NCBI RefSeq assembly: GCF_003664255.1 | Contig: NZ_RCCV01000001.1 | Location: forward strand, 4,761,662 to 4,825,661 | Direction: 5' to 3' | Length of the DNA stretch: 64,000 nt | DNA from: Micromonospora sp. M71_S20 | GTDB lineage: Bacteria; Actinomycetota; Actinomycetes; Mycobacteriales; Micromonosporaceae | Part shown: one piece after another, positions 16,929 to 25,567 of the stretch | How the letters are laid out: the number at the start of each line of letters is the position of its first letter | Numbering within the stretch: the stretch's first letter is position 1 | Notes under the pieces: model-generated | Told to the model about the DNA's origin: nothing | Database searches by the model: none | The model's input: the letters and a program-made list of their open reading frames with translations, nothing else | Made by a program: the position numbers and the translations under genes

Positions 16929-17605
16929 GCGCGCCGCTGCTGCTCGCCGAGGACCTGCACCGCTCGTTCGGGCCGACCCGGGCGCTCGCCGGGGCGAGCA
17001 TGCGCGTGCACCCGGGCGAGGTGCTGGCCGTCATGGGCTCGTCGGGCTCCGGCAAGTCCACGCTGCTGCACTGCCTCGCCGGCATCACCCGGCCCGACTC
17101 CGGCCGGGTGTACTACGCGGGCCGCGACCTGACGGCGCTGAGCGACGCCGAGCGCAGCGCGCTGCGCCGGGAGGAGTTCGGCTTCGTCTTCCAGTTCGGT
17201 CAGCTCGTGCCGGAGCTGACCTGCCTGGAGAACGTCGCGCTGCCGCTGCGGCTGGCCCGGGTCGGCCGCCGCGAGGCGGAGCGGCGGGCCGCCGAGTGGC
17301 TGGACCGCCTGGAGGTCACCGAGGTGGCCGGCAAGCGGCCCGGCGAGGTCTCCGGTGGGCAGGGGCAGCGGGTGGCGGTCGCCCGGGCGCTGGTCACCCG
17401 GCCACGGGTGGTCTTCGCCGACGAGCCGACCGGCGCGCTCGACTCGCTCAACGGCGAGCGGGTCATGCGGCTGCTGACCGCCGCCGCCCGGGACACCGGG
17501 GCGGCCGTGGTGCTGGTGACCCACGAGGCGCGGGTGGCCGCGTACTCCGATCGGGAGGTCGTGGTCCGCGACGGCCGCACCCGGGACCTGGAGGTCGCGG
17601 CGTGA
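16925..17605 (+). CDS. ABC transporter ATP-binding protein (MacB/LolD type)
   Basis: 226 residues. Walker A GSSGSGKST at about 39-47, Q-loop FVFQFGQLVPELT near 87-99, signature VSGGQGQRVAVARAL near 139-153, Walker B VVFADEPTGALDS near 158-170, H-loop VTHE near 194. Partner is the FtsX-like permease encoded next. Each junction of the padR-ATPase-permease operon is a GTGA overlap, implying coupled translation. It probably exports a toxic compound or a peptide; no substrate can be named. Confidence 0.93.
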   Translation: MSAPLLLAEDLHRSFGPTRALAGASMRVHPGEVLAVMGSSGSGKSTLLHCLAGITRPDSGRVYYAGRDLTALSDAERSALRREEFGFVFQFGQLVPELTCLENVALPLRLARVGRREAERRAAEWLDRLEVTEVAGKRPGEVSGGQGQRVAVARALVTRPRVVFADEPTGALDSLNGERVMRLLTAAARDTGAAVVLVTHEARVAAYSDREVVVRDGRTRDLEVAA

Positions 17606-19875
17606 CGCGGCTGCGCGACCGCGCGGCCGATCTGGTCATGGGCGCCCGGATGGCGTTCACGGGCGGCCGGGACGGCTGGCTGCGGGCCGTGCTCACCGCG
17701 GTCGGCGTCGGCGTGGGGGTGGCGATGCTGCTGCTCGCCGCCGCGGTGCCCGGCGCGCTGGACGCCCGGCAGGCGCGCGGCGACGCCCGCGACGACCTGC
17801 GGATGGGCGAGAAGATCCCGGCCGCCGCGAACACCCTGCTGATCCGCCAGACCGACACCGAGTTCCGGGGGCAGCCGGTGCGCGGCCGGGTGCTGCGGCC
17901 CGAGGGACCGGCCGCACCGGCGCCGCCGGGGGTGGCCGCGCTGCCCCGCGCCGGCGAGGTGCTGGTCTCCCCCGCCCTGCGCGACCTGCTCGGCTCCGCC
18001 GACGGCGCGCTGTTCGCCCCCCGCCTCGGCGGCGCCACGGTCACCGGCGTCATCGCCGACGAGGGGCTGGCCGGTCCCCGCGAGCTGGCCTACTACCTGG
18101 GCAGCGGCACCCTCGCCCCCGACGACGCGACCCGGCTGGACGCGTTCGGTGGCGGACTGCCCGGCGAGGCCTTCGACCCGGTGCTGATGGTGCTGGTGGT
18201 CGTCATCTTCGTGGTCCTGCTGCTGCCCATCGCGGTGTTCCTCGGCGCGGCGGTGCGCTTCGGCGGGGAGCGGCGCGACCGGCGGCTGGCCGCGCTGCGG
18301 CTGGTCGGCGCCGACGCCGCGATGGTCCGCCGGATCGCCGCCGGGGAGGCCGCCGCCGGCGCGCTGCTCGGCGTCGCGGCCGGCGGCGTGCTCTTCGCGC
18401 TCGGCCGGCAGGTGGTCCCGCTGGTCACCCTCATGGACCTCAGCGTGTACGCCGCCGACGTGCGCCCGCCGCTGCCGCTGGTGGCCGCCGTCGTGCTGGC
18501 GGTGCCGGCGCTCGCCGTCGTGGTGACGCTGGTGTCGATGCGCGCCGTGCTGGTCGAGCCGCTCGGGGTGACCCGGCGCGCCACGCCGGTGCGCCGCCGG
18601 CTGGTGTGGCGGCTGCTGCTGCCGGCCGCCGGGCTCGGGCTGCTGCTGGCCGGCGCCGCCGGAATCGCGCCGCTGGGCAGCGAGCGGCAGACCGCAGCCG
18701 GCGCCGTGCTGCTGCTGGTCGGCGTGGTCACCCTGCTGCCCTGGCTCACCGACCTGCTCGTACGCCGGCTGCGCGGTGGTCCCGTCGCGTGGCAGCTCGC
18801 GGTGCGCCGCCTCCAGCTCGACAGCGCCGCCTCGGCGCGGCTGGTCAACGGCATCGCGGTCGCCGTGGCGGGCACCATCGGGTTGCAGATGCTCTTCGCC
18901 GGCGTCGCCGGCCGGTTCACCTTCGACACCGGGCAGGACACCGCCCGCGCCCAGGTGCAGGTGCAGTTCCCGGCACGGCCGGACGCCCCGGCGGCCCTGG
19001 ACCGACTGTCCGACGTCCCCGGGGTGACCGCCAGCACCGCCACCCTGACCACCTCGATCACGGCAGACGACGCGTACGGCATGCTGCGCATCGGCGACTG
19101 CGCGGCGCTGGCCGAGTTCGCCCGGCTCGGCCGGTGCGCCGACGGCGACGTGTTCCTGGTGCGCGATCCCGAGGGTCAGCCGGCCGGCGTCGGGCCGGGC
19201 GCCCCGGTGGTGGTCGCAGCCGCCGAGGGGGTGACCTGGCCGGTGCCGTCCACCGCCCGGGAGGTGCCGGTGCGCAGCGACCCGTCCGGCTACCGGCAGG
19301 GCGGGGTGCTGGTCACTCCCGGCGCGGTCGACGCCGCCCGGCTGGGGCCGCTGCGCGCGGAGGCGTACCTGCGCTTGGCCGCCGACCAGCCGGACGCGGT
19401 GGAGCACGTGCGCAACGCCGCCATCGGGGCCGACCCGTACGCCTCGGTGCTGACGCTGACCGAGAACCGCCAGGCCAGCCAGTTCGTCAACGTCCAGCGG
19501 GGTCTCTACATCGGCGCGGTGGTCACCCTGCTGCTGATCGGGGCCAGCATGCTGGTCGGCGTGCTGGAGCAGCTGCGGGAGCGCCGCCGGTTGCTGGCGA
19601 TGCTGGTCGCGGTGGGCACCCGGCGCTCCACGCTGAGCTGGTCTGTGCTGTGGCAGAGCGCCGTGCCGGTGGTGATCGGGCTCGCCCTGGCGGTCGTGTT
19701 CGGGCTCGGCCTCGGCGCGGTGCTGCTGCGCATGGTGCAGACGCCGGTGACGGTCGCCTGGCCGGCGCTGGGCATCTCCACCGGCCTCGGGGCGGCCGTG
19801 GTGCTGCTGGTCACCGGGCTCAGCCTGCCGGCGCTGTGGCGGCTGACCCGACCCGACGGCATCCGCACCGAGTGA
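17602..19875 (+). CDS. FtsX/MacB-type ABC transporter permease
   Basis: 757 residues. One helix near 27-48 is followed by an extracellular domain (about 50-190), then three helices (about 195-315), a second set of helices with a second extracellular domain (about 430-625), and three final helices (about 630-740) with the FtsX segment LVGVLEQLRERRRLLAMLVA. The doubled FtsX layout matches large actinobacterial permeases. The GTG at 17602 overlaps the ATPase stop. A small GC hairpin (19881-19895) follows the stop and may end transcription. Confidence 0.92.
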   Translation: MTRLRDRAADLVMGARMAFTGGRDGWLRAVLTAVGVGVGVAMLLLAAAVPGALDARQARGDARDDLRMGEKIPAAANTLLIRQTDTEFRGQPVRGRVLRPEGPAAPAPPGVAALPRAGEVLVSPALRDLLGSADGALFAPRLGGATVTGVIADEGLAGPRELAYYLGSGTLAPDDATRLDAFGGGLPGEAFDPVLMVLVVVIFVVLLLPIAVFLGAAVRFGGERRDRRLAALRLVGADAAMVRRIAAGEAAAGALLGVAAGGVLFALGRQVVPLVTLMDLSVYAADVRPPLPLVAAVVLAVPALAVVVTLVSMRAVLVEPLGVTRRATPVRRRLVWRLLLPAAGLGLLLAGAAGIAPLGSERQTAAGAVLLLVGVVTLLPWLTDLLVRRLRGGPVAWQLAVRRLQLDSAASARLVNGIAVAVAGTIGLQMLFAGVAGRFTFDTGQDTARAQVQVQFPARPDAPAALDRLSDVPGVTASTATLTTSITADDAYGMLRIGDCAALAEFARLGRCADGDVFLVRDPEGQPAGVGPGAPVVVAAAEGVTWPVPSTAREVPVRSDPSGYRQGGVLVTPGAVDAARLGPLRAEAYLRLAADQPDAVEHVRNAAIGADPYASVLTLTENRQASQFVNVQRGLYIGAVVTLLLIGASMLVGVLEQLRERRRLLAMLVAVGTRRSTLSWSVLWQSAVPVVIGLALAVVFGLGLGAVLLRMVQTPVTVAWPALGISTGLGAAVVLLVTGLSLPALWRLTRPDGIRTE

Positions 19876-19999
19876 GGCGGCGCCCGCCCCGGGCGGTGTG
19901 GCTTCCGGCCGGGGCGGCGTCAGGCGCGGTCCCGGGCGGTGCACGCCGGCCGGGGCCGTGTCAGGCGCGGGCCGCCGGTCGCGGGCGGGCGCCGCGCCG

Positions 20000-20143
20000 T
20001 AAACTGGTGGGCCTGTAGCGGACGCCGACAGGGGCGTCGCGAACGCGCGTCAAGCAGCGGCGCCGGTCCCGGATCCGAACGTGGATCCGGTACAGCGGTC
20101 CGTGCCCTCGGACCGCCACCACGCGCTGTCCGGCTCCGCCGGA
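20000..20143 (+). ncRNA. Hairpin-rich 5' leader of the GAF-ANTAR gene
   Basis: TAAACT (20000-20005) is a candidate -10 box, placing the transcript start near 20012 and leaving a leader of about 168 nt. In it lie GACGCC/GGCGTC (20021-20026 and 20033-20038, six-base loop GACAGG), CCGGATCC/GGATCCGG (20069-20076 and 20083-20090, six-base loop GAACGT), GCGGTCCG/CGGACCGC (20095-20102 and 20109-20116, six-base loop TGCCCT) and TCCGGC/GCCGGA (20129-20143 region, three-base loop). ANTAR proteins are known to bind tandem hexaloop hairpins and act as antiterminators. The first two loops keep an A and a G three bases apart as in the published ANTAR loop, although shifted by one position. Autoregulation is inferred. 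Confidence 0.55.
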
Positions 20144-20179
20144 GTACCACCGCGCCGTTCGCCGAGGACGAGTGACGCC

Positions 20180-20890
20180 ATGCCGCAGCCACCGCTGGAT
20201 CTCACCGACGCCGTCATCCGGCTCGGGGCGATCCGTCACGACGAGTCCGATCTGGACACCGTCCTGGCCCGGATCGCCGCGGTCGCCAAGGAGAGCATCC
20301 CGGGCACCCGGGAGGTGTCGGTGACACTGGTGCACGGCACCGAGGCGCACACCGCCGCGTTCACCGGCGAGCTGGCGCTGCGTCTCGACGAGTGGCAGTA
20401 CGAGCAGGGCCGGGGACCCTGCCTGGACGCCGCCACCACCGGCACGACCATGGTCGTGCACGACATGGCCAGCGAGAGCCGCTGGCCGGAGTGGGCCCGG
20501 GCCGCGCACGCGGCGGGCGCCGGCAGCTCGATGTCCATCGGCCTGCCGATCCAGGAGGCCGTGGTGGGAGCGCTGAACGTCTACGGCGCCGAACCCGGCG
20601 CGTTCGACGACGTCACGGCGGCGGCCCAGACGTTCGCCGGCTACGCCGCGATCGCCCTGGCCAACGCCCACCTCTACGAGAGCACGGCGACGCTGGCGCA
20701 GCAGATGCGGGTGGCCATGGAGAGCCGCGCCGTCATCGAGCAGGCCAAGGGGATCATCATGGGTCAGCGACGGTGCACGGCGGAGGAGGCGTTCAGCATC
20801 CTCGCGAAGATCTCGCAGAACTCCAACCGGAAGCTACGCGACGTCGCGGAGGCCCTGGTTCGCAGCGCCGCCGCGGGACGGCACCGCTAG
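20180..20890 (+). CDS. GAF-ANTAR RNA-binding regulator (copy 1)
   Basis: 236 residues. A GAF domain (about 20-165) with QYEQGRGPCLDA and GLPIQEAVVGALNVYG precedes an ANTAR domain (about 175-230) whose core is ESRAVIEQAKGIIMG followed by a conserved CTAEEAF helix. ANTAR domains bind RNA hairpins to block termination, usually under control of a sensory domain; here GAF would sense a small ligand or redox signal. The ATG at 20180 begins just before the domain. The gene follows a leader with three hexaloop hairpins, which may be its own target. A paralog of identical length converges on it with 7 bp between stops. Confidence 0.93.
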   Translation: MPQPPLDLTDAVIRLGAIRHDESDLDTVLARIAAVAKESIPGTREVSVTLVHGTEAHTAAFTGELALRLDEWQYEQGRGPCLDAATTGTTMVVHDMASESRWPEWARAAHAAGAGSSMSIGLPIQEAVVGALNVYGAEPGAFDDVTAAAQTFAGYAAIALANAHLYESTATLAQQMRVAMESRAVIEQAKGIIMGQRRCTAEEAFSILAKISQNSNRKLRDVAEALVRSAAAGRHR

Positions 20891-20897
20891 GGCGGCG

Positions 20898-21608
20898 TCA
20901 CGGTTGCCGGCCGATGGCCCGGTCGACGAGTGCCGCGGCCACGTCCCGGACCTTGCGGTTGCTGTCTTGGGAGACCTTGGACAGCAGCGCGAACGCCTCC
21001 TCGGGCGTGCACCGCCGCTCGCCCATGATGATCCCCTTGGCCTGCTCGATGACCGCGCGGCTCTCCATCGCGGTGCGCATCTGCCGGGCCAGGGTGGTGG
21101 TGCTCTCGTAGAGGTGGGCGTTGGCCAAGGCGACGGCCGCGTACGCCGCGAAGGTCTTCGCCAGCTCGATCCCCTCCGGGTCGAAGGCGTGCGGCCGGGT
21201 GCCGTAGACGTTGAGCGTGCCGACCACGGCCTCCTGGATCGGCAGTCCCATGGAGAGCGAACTGTGCACCCCCCGGTCGCGGGCCTCGGCGGCCCATGCC
21301 GGCCACCGGTTCTCGGTGGCCATGTCCGGCAGGCTCAGCACGCCCCCGCTGACCGACGCGTCGAGGCAAGGGCCCCCGCCGTGCGCGTACTGCCACTCGT
21401 CGAGTTCCCGCGCCATCGCGCTGGTGTACGCGAGACTCTGCGGGGCCTCGCCCCGCAGCAGCGTCACGGAGACGTCCTCGGCGCCGGGGACGCCCCGCCG
21501 GGCCAGCGCCGCGATCTGCGACATGACCGCTTCCAGGCTGGCTTCCCCGAGCCGGATCCGGCCGAGCTCGGCGAGCGCCTCCCGGGGGTCCAGCGGGCTC
21601 TGCTCCAT
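20898..21608 (-). CDS. GAF-ANTAR RNA-binding regulator (copy 2)
   Basis: 236 residues, exactly as long as the convergent copy and clearly similar along its length: both share DEWQYxxGxGPCLDA, SMGLPIQEAVVGxLNVYG and the ANTAR core ESRAVIEQAKGIIMG. They look like products of an inverted duplication that has since diverged. The ATG at 21608 has a G-rich stretch (GGGGG) about 8 nt before it. TAGGTT on the minus strand (21674-21679) is a candidate -10 box, and a hairpin with 7-bp arms (21626-21632 and 21637-21643) sits in the predicted leader. Confidence 0.92.
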   Translation of the reverse strand: MEQSPLDPREALAELGRIRLGEASLEAVMSQIAALARRGVPGAEDVSVTLLRGEAPQSLAYTSAMARELDEWQYAHGGGPCLDASVSGGVLSLPDMATENRWPAWAAEARDRGVHSSLSMGLPIQEAVVGTLNVYGTRPHAFDPEGIELAKTFAAYAAVALANAHLYESTTTLARQMRTAMESRAVIEQAKGIIMGERRCTPEEAFALLSKVSQDSNRKVRDVAAALVDRAIGRQP

Positions 21609-21859
21609 CGGGTGGGCCCCCTTCACGGTCGGAGCGCCGACCGCCCGTGCCGGGATCGGCTGTGCACGGCCCCAACCTACCGGCCGGCCGGTCCCGCGCG
21701 CAGAAGCGCCGGCCCCCCGCGTGCCCGGATGTGTGCGGGCCCCGGAGCGCGGGTAGCGTCTGACCCGGGTCAAGACATGCGCCCCCAGGGCACGGTGCCC
21801 CACCGCCAGCGCGGTGGACCGCCGGCCCGCCACCCCGTCGTCCATTGCCGGGAGGCGTC

Positions 21860-22309
21860 ATGTCGACCGCACGACCGTCACCCGATGCGACGGTGCACGC
21901 GACCGGAACGGGTCGTGTCCGCCGCGCGGCCCCGCCCGTCGTCTCCCTCTCCGTGACCGTGCAGCGCACGACCCGGGTCGTCGAGGTCCGTGGTGAGCTC
22001 GACATGAGCAGCGCCCACCTGCTGGTCGAGTTCGTGGAGCTGTTCTGCGGTGGGCACGCGGGCGAGGTCCGGCTCGACCTGTCCGGGGTCACCTTCTTCA
22101 GCGCCCACGGCATCACCGCGCTGCTGCGGGTGCGGCAGGCGGTGGGCCTCGCCGGTGGCCACCTCGCGTTGCCCGACCCCGCCCCCTGCGTACGCCGCCT
22201 GCTGGACCTGAGCGGGGCCGCTCGGGAACTCCCTCCCGACGGCGGGTCGCGCACCGCCGCGCGGCCCACGCCCCGGCGGTCGCCGTCGGCGTACCTCGTG
22301 TCGGACTGA
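21860..22309 (+). CDS. STAS-domain protein without the phospho-acceptor serine
   Basis: 149 residues. The STAS fold spans about 30-125 (VVEVRGELDMSSAHLLVEFV, EVRLDLSGVTFFSAHGI, ALLRVRQAVGLAGG). Anti-sigma-factor antagonists normally have Asp-Ser-Ser/Thr-Gly at the loop that the anti-sigma kinase phosphorylates; here it reads Ser-Ala-His-Gly, so the usual phosphorylation site is missing. It may act constitutively or bind a ligand. GGGAGG 6 nt before the ATG sets the start. It lies next to the two GAF-ANTAR genes, making a local group of signalling proteins. Confidence 0.88.
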   Translation: MSTARPSPDATVHATGTGRVRRAAPPVVSLSVTVQRTTRVVEVRGELDMSSAHLLVEFVELFCGGHAGEVRLDLSGVTFFSAHGITALLRVRQAVGLAGGHLALPDPAPCVRRLLDLSGAARELPPDGGSRTAARPTPRRSPSAYLVSD

Positions 22310-22355
22310 TCGGCCGGGACTGCCCGCGCGCTCGCGCGGGGCCGGCGGCGCGACG

Positions 22356-22391
22356 CCGCCGTGGCGATCCGCGTCACCGCCGCCACGGCGG
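22356..22391. terminator. Bidirectional terminator hairpin
   Basis: CCGCCGTGGCG (22356-22366) pairs perfectly with CGCCACGGCGG (22381-22391) over 11 bp. It lies between the convergent STAS and glcF genes, so it can serve both strands. No U-run follows, as is common in GC-rich actinomycetes. Confidence 0.65.
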
Positions 22392-22420
22392 TCCCGTGAC
22401 CGGCGACCCGGGGGATCCGC

Positions 22421-23560
22421 TCAGGCCGGTCGCGGCGGCGGCTCGACGCGGGTGAGCAGCTCGGCGAGGTGCACGGCCCGCACGGGCGACCGACGCCGAC
22501 GCAGGCCCGTGCGCAACTGCCGCAGGCAGCCCGGGTTGACCGCCACCACCAGGTCCACCCCCGCGGCCTCGATCTCGTCGAGCTTCGCGTCCAGGATCCG
22601 CCGCGACTCCTTCGGCCGCAGCAGCGAGTACGTGCCGGCGGCGCCGCAGCAGGCGGCCGCCGACGGCAGCTCGACGTAGTCGGCGACCTGGCGCAGCAGC
22701 GTCCGGGGCTCGGCGAAGACGCCGAGGCCGTTGCGCAGATGGCAGGAGTCCTGGAGGGCGACCCGGGCGCGCCGCCCGCCCACCCGCAGCTCGGCCCCGG
22801 CGGGCCGGTCGGCGAGCCAGGTGGACAGCTCGCGCACCCGGTCCCGGCCGAGCACGGCGGCGAGGTGCGCGGCGCAGCCGCCGGAGGTGGTGACGATGGT
22901 GCCCGGCAGGTCCGCGCCGAGCCGCTCGGCCAGCCGCTCGCCGCCGGCCAGGTCGCCGTTGTGTGCGTGCAGCGCGCCGCAGCAGCCCTGAGCGGTGGGC
23001 ACGGCCAGCTCGGGGGCGAGCGCGTGCGCCCCCCGGCTGACCGCCGGGAAGAGCCCTCGCTCGACGCAGCCCAGCATGAGCTGCGCGCCCGGCCCGCCGG
23101 CGGCGGCGGCCCCGGGGGCGGCCGCCGGAGCGGGTGCCGCGGCCCGGGTCGGCCCGGCCTGTGGGGTGACGGCCCGGCCGCGGGCGGCGCGGCGGACGAG
23201 GCCGGACAGCCGCAGCAGCCACCGCTGCTCGACCAGCAGCATCAGCGCCCGGGCCACCAGCGGTCGCCGCCAGCCCCGCCACTGGTGCACCCGCCACTGC
23301 TCCAGCAGGCTGCCGTACTCCACCCCGGCCGGGCAGACCGGTTCGCAGGCCCGGCAGCCCAGGCAGAACGAGGACTGCTCGGCGAGGGTGCCGTCGTCGG
23401 GGGGCAGGGTGCCGTCCTGCAACGCCCGCATCAACGTGATCCGCCCGCGCGGCGAGGACGCCTCGTCGCCGGTCATCGCGTACGTGGGGCAGGCCGGCAG
23501 GCAGAACCCGCAGGAGATGCAGCGGGACAGCTGCTCGGGGTCGAACACGTCGCCGGTCAC
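22421..23560 (-). CDS. glcF: Glycolate/lactate oxidase iron-sulfur subunit (GlcF-like)
   Basis: 379 residues. Two ferredoxin-type clusters are visible: CISCGFCLPACPTY near 14-27 and CLGCRACEPVCPAG near 66-79. Two Cys-rich CCG domains follow (GCCGALH near 192 and CCGAAG near 305) with HLRNG near 271. It passes electrons from the flavoprotein GlcD to the respiratory chain. The GTG at 23560 overlaps the glcD stop by 4 bp. A Pro/Ala linker near 135-155 separates the ferredoxin part from the CCG part. The substrate could be glycolate or another 2-hydroxy acid; no glcE is present, so the unit has two subunits. Confidence 0.9.
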   Translation of the reverse strand: MTGDVFDPEQLSRCISCGFCLPACPTYAMTGDEASSPRGRITLMRALQDGTLPPDDGTLAEQSSFCLGCRACEPVCPAGVEYGSLLEQWRVHQWRGWRRPLVARALMLLVEQRWLLRLSGLVRRAARGRAVTPQAGPTRAAAPAPAAAPGAAAAGGPGAQLMLGCVERGLFPAVSRGAHALAPELAVPTAQGCCGALHAHNGDLAGGERLAERLGADLPGTIVTTSGGCAAHLAAVLGRDRVRELSTWLADRPAGAELRVGGRRARVALQDSCHLRNGLGVFAEPRTLLRQVADYVELPSAAACCGAAGTYSLLRPKESRRILDAKLDEIEAAGVDLVVAVNPGCLRQLRTGLRRRRSPVRAVHLAELLTRVEPPPRPA

Positions 23561-24942
23561 GATCCCAGCTTTCCGGGGTTGAGGACGCCCGCCGGGTCGA
23601 AGGCACTCTTGATCCGGCGCAGCAGGGCGAGCTGGTCCTCGCCGAGGCGGGCGGCGAGGAACGGCAGTTTCGCCGCCCCCACCCCGTGCTCGCCGGTGAT
23701 CGTGCCGCCGAGGTCGATGGCGGCGGCGAAGATGTCGGCGAAGGCCGCCTCGGCCCGGCGTACCGCCTCGTGGTCCTCGGCCGAGTCGAGCACGCAGGTG
23801 GGGTGCAGGTTGCCGTCACCGGCGTGGCCGAAGGTGGCGATGGCGACGTCGTGCCGGGCCGCGACGGCGTCGATCCGGTCGACCATCTCGGCGATGCGCG
23901 GCCGGGGCACGGTCGCGTCCTCCAGGATGGTCACCCCGCCCCGGCGGGACAGCGCCGGCAGCGCACAGCGCCGGGCGGCCAGCAGCGCCTCGGCCTGGGC
24001 GACCTCGCGGGCCGTGGTGACCTCCACCGCGCCGGCCTCGACGCAGGCCGTGCCGATCCGGTCCAGGTGGGCGGCGACCAGGTCCGGCGGGCCGTCGTCG
24101 CCGAAGAGCAGCAGGGCACCGGCGTCGGCGCGCAGCCCCAGGTGGGCGAAGTCCTCCACGGCCCCGATGCAGGCCCGGTCGAGGAACTCCAGCGTCGCCG
24201 GCACCACGCCGGCCCGGATCACCCGGGCGACGGCCTCCCCCGCGTCGGCCAGCGTCGGGAAGTACGCGACCCCGGTGTTCGCCGACGCCGGGGCGGGCAG
24301 CAGCGCCACGGTCGCCTCGGTGATCACGGCGAGGGTGCCCTCGGAGCCGGTGAGCAGCCGGGTCAGGTCGTAGCCGGCGACGTCCTTCCACAGCCGCCCG
24401 CCGGTGCGGATCACCTCGCCGGTGGGCAGCACCGCCTCCAGGCCCAGCACGTAGTTGCGGGTCACGCCGTACTTCAGCCCGCGCAGCCCGCCCGCGCAGG
24501 TGGCGATGGTGCCGCCGACGGTGGCGACGGTCCGGCTGCCGGGGTCGGGCGCCCAGAGCAGGCCCCGGGCGGCGGCCGCGTCGGCCAGGGCGGCGCTGGT
24601 CACGCCCGGTTGCGTCCGGGCGAGCAGCTCGTCCGCGCTGACCTCCAGGATGGCGTTGAGCCGGGTCAGCACCAGCACGATCCCGCCGCGCAGCGGCACG
24701 GTCGCGGCGCACAGGTTGGAGCCGGCGCCGCGGGGCACCACGGGCACCCGGTGCCGGGTGGCGAGTGCCAGCACCGCGGCGACCTCGGCGGTGTCGGCCG
24801 GGAAGACCACCGCGTCGGGCCGGTGCGAGAACAGCGGCGTCGCGTCCCGGGCGTACGCCACGAGATCGCCGGCCGCGTCGTGCACGTGGGACGGGCCGAC
24901 GATGCCGCGCAGTTCGGCGAGGACGGTCGCGGACAGCGCCAT
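23557..24942 (-). CDS. glcD: FAD-linked glycolate/lactate oxidase subunit (GlcD-like)
   Basis: 461 residues. The N-terminal PCMH FAD-binding domain (about 35-215) shows VVPRGAGSNLC near 66-76, PGSRTVATVGGTIATCAGG near 131-149 and GYDLTRLLTGSEGTL near 188-202. The C-terminal FAD-oxidase domain has ATFGHAGDGNLHP near 373 and TGEHGVGAAK near 418, both family hallmarks. It oxidises a 2-hydroxy acid and hands electrons to GlcF. ATG at 24942 is preferred over GTG 24948 because GGAAGG is 6 nt upstream of the ATG. A short palindrome sits 56 bp upstream of the start. Confidence 0.93.
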   Translation of the reverse strand: MALSATVLAELRGIVGPSHVHDAAGDLVAYARDATPLFSHRPDAVVFPADTAEVAAVLALATRHRVPVVPRGAGSNLCAATVPLRGGIVLVLTRLNAILEVSADELLARTQPGVTSAALADAAAARGLLWAPDPGSRTVATVGGTIATCAGGLRGLKYGVTRNYVLGLEAVLPTGEVIRTGGRLWKDVAGYDLTRLLTGSEGTLAVITEATVALLPAPASANTGVAYFPTLADAGEAVARVIRAGVVPATLEFLDRACIGAVEDFAHLGLRADAGALLLFGDDGPPDLVAAHLDRIGTACVEAGAVEVTTAREVAQAEALLAARRCALPALSRRGGVTILEDATVPRPRIAEMVDRIDAVAARHDVAIATFGHAGDGNLHPTCVLDSAEDHEAVRRAEAAFADIFAAAIDLGGTITGEHGVGAAKLPFLAARLGEDQLALLRRIKSAFDPAGVLNPGKLGS

Positions 24943-24997
24943 GCCCACCCTTCCCGGCGCCGGTCGCGCCTGTAGCTTTTTGCCGGCCTATGACCGG

Positions 24998-25011
24998 CTG
25001 TCTGGCGACAG
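24998..25011. promoter_or_regulatory. Small palindrome upstream of glcDF
   Basis: CTGTC (24998-25002) and GACAG (25007-25011) form a perfect inverted repeat with a 4-bp spacer in a locally AT-richer stretch upstream of glcD. It may be an operator for a local regulator, but no regulator gene is adjacent. Confidence 0.4.
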
Positions 25012-25069
25012 TTTTCACCGATCATAGAGAGCCGGGCAGCTCGGGTGAAGACGACGGCCCGTCCTGCCG

Positions 25070-25513
25070 TCAGCGCGGCGGCAGGTGCTCGCGCAGCGCG
25101 GCGAACTCGGCCACCGTGAGGAAGGACGGATTGGCCCCCTGCGGCTGCCGCAGCACCTCCGCGCCGCCCAGCCGCGCGTCGCCCCGGAGGCACGCACGGG
25201 GCACCCGGTGCGCCTCGTCGAGGACCGTCAGGTCCAACGGCACCGTCCAGGCCGCGCCCGGCTCACCCGGCACCGCGGCGGCGGCCACCAGCCCCACACC
25301 CCAGACGCCGTACGCGAGCCGCCCGCGGCTGCCACTGGCCCAGAGGACCACCGGCTGACCGGCGCGCATCAGCCGGGCCCGGTAGCCGGGGCGTACGCAC
25401 CAGCCCGTCACCCGCGGATCGCGGGCGAAGCGGCCGGCCAGGTCGACCCGGTCCGCGTTGCCCTTGATCAGCCACGCGCCGAGGTCGTCGAGGTGCACCC
25501 GTCGGTCGGTCAC
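25070..25513 (-). CDS. EVE-like (PUA-fold) domain protein
   Basis: 147 residues. AWLIKGNAD near 13-21, GWCVRPGYRARLMRAGQPVVLWASG near 37-61, AYGVWGVGLV near 67 and the closing NPSFLTVAEFAALREHL near 128-144 are arranged like an EVE domain, a PUA-related fold that recognises modified bases in RNA or DNA. The full canonical motif set is not present, so this is a fold-level guess. The GTG at 25513 has GAGGGG almost touching it, which is too close; a GTG five codons later is possible. It is monocistronic. Confidence 0.6.
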   Translation of the reverse strand: MTDRRVHLDDLGAWLIKGNADRVDLAGRFARDPRVTGWCVRPGYRARLMRAGQPVVLWASGSRGRLAYGVWGVGLVAAAAVPGEPGAAWTVPLDLTVLDEAHRVPRACLRGDARLGGAEVLRQPQGANPSFLTVAEFAALREHLPPR

Positions 25514-25567
25514 CCCCTCATCCTCGCCCGGATCCCGGCCGGCCGCCCGACCGGCCGGGACCCGTCG

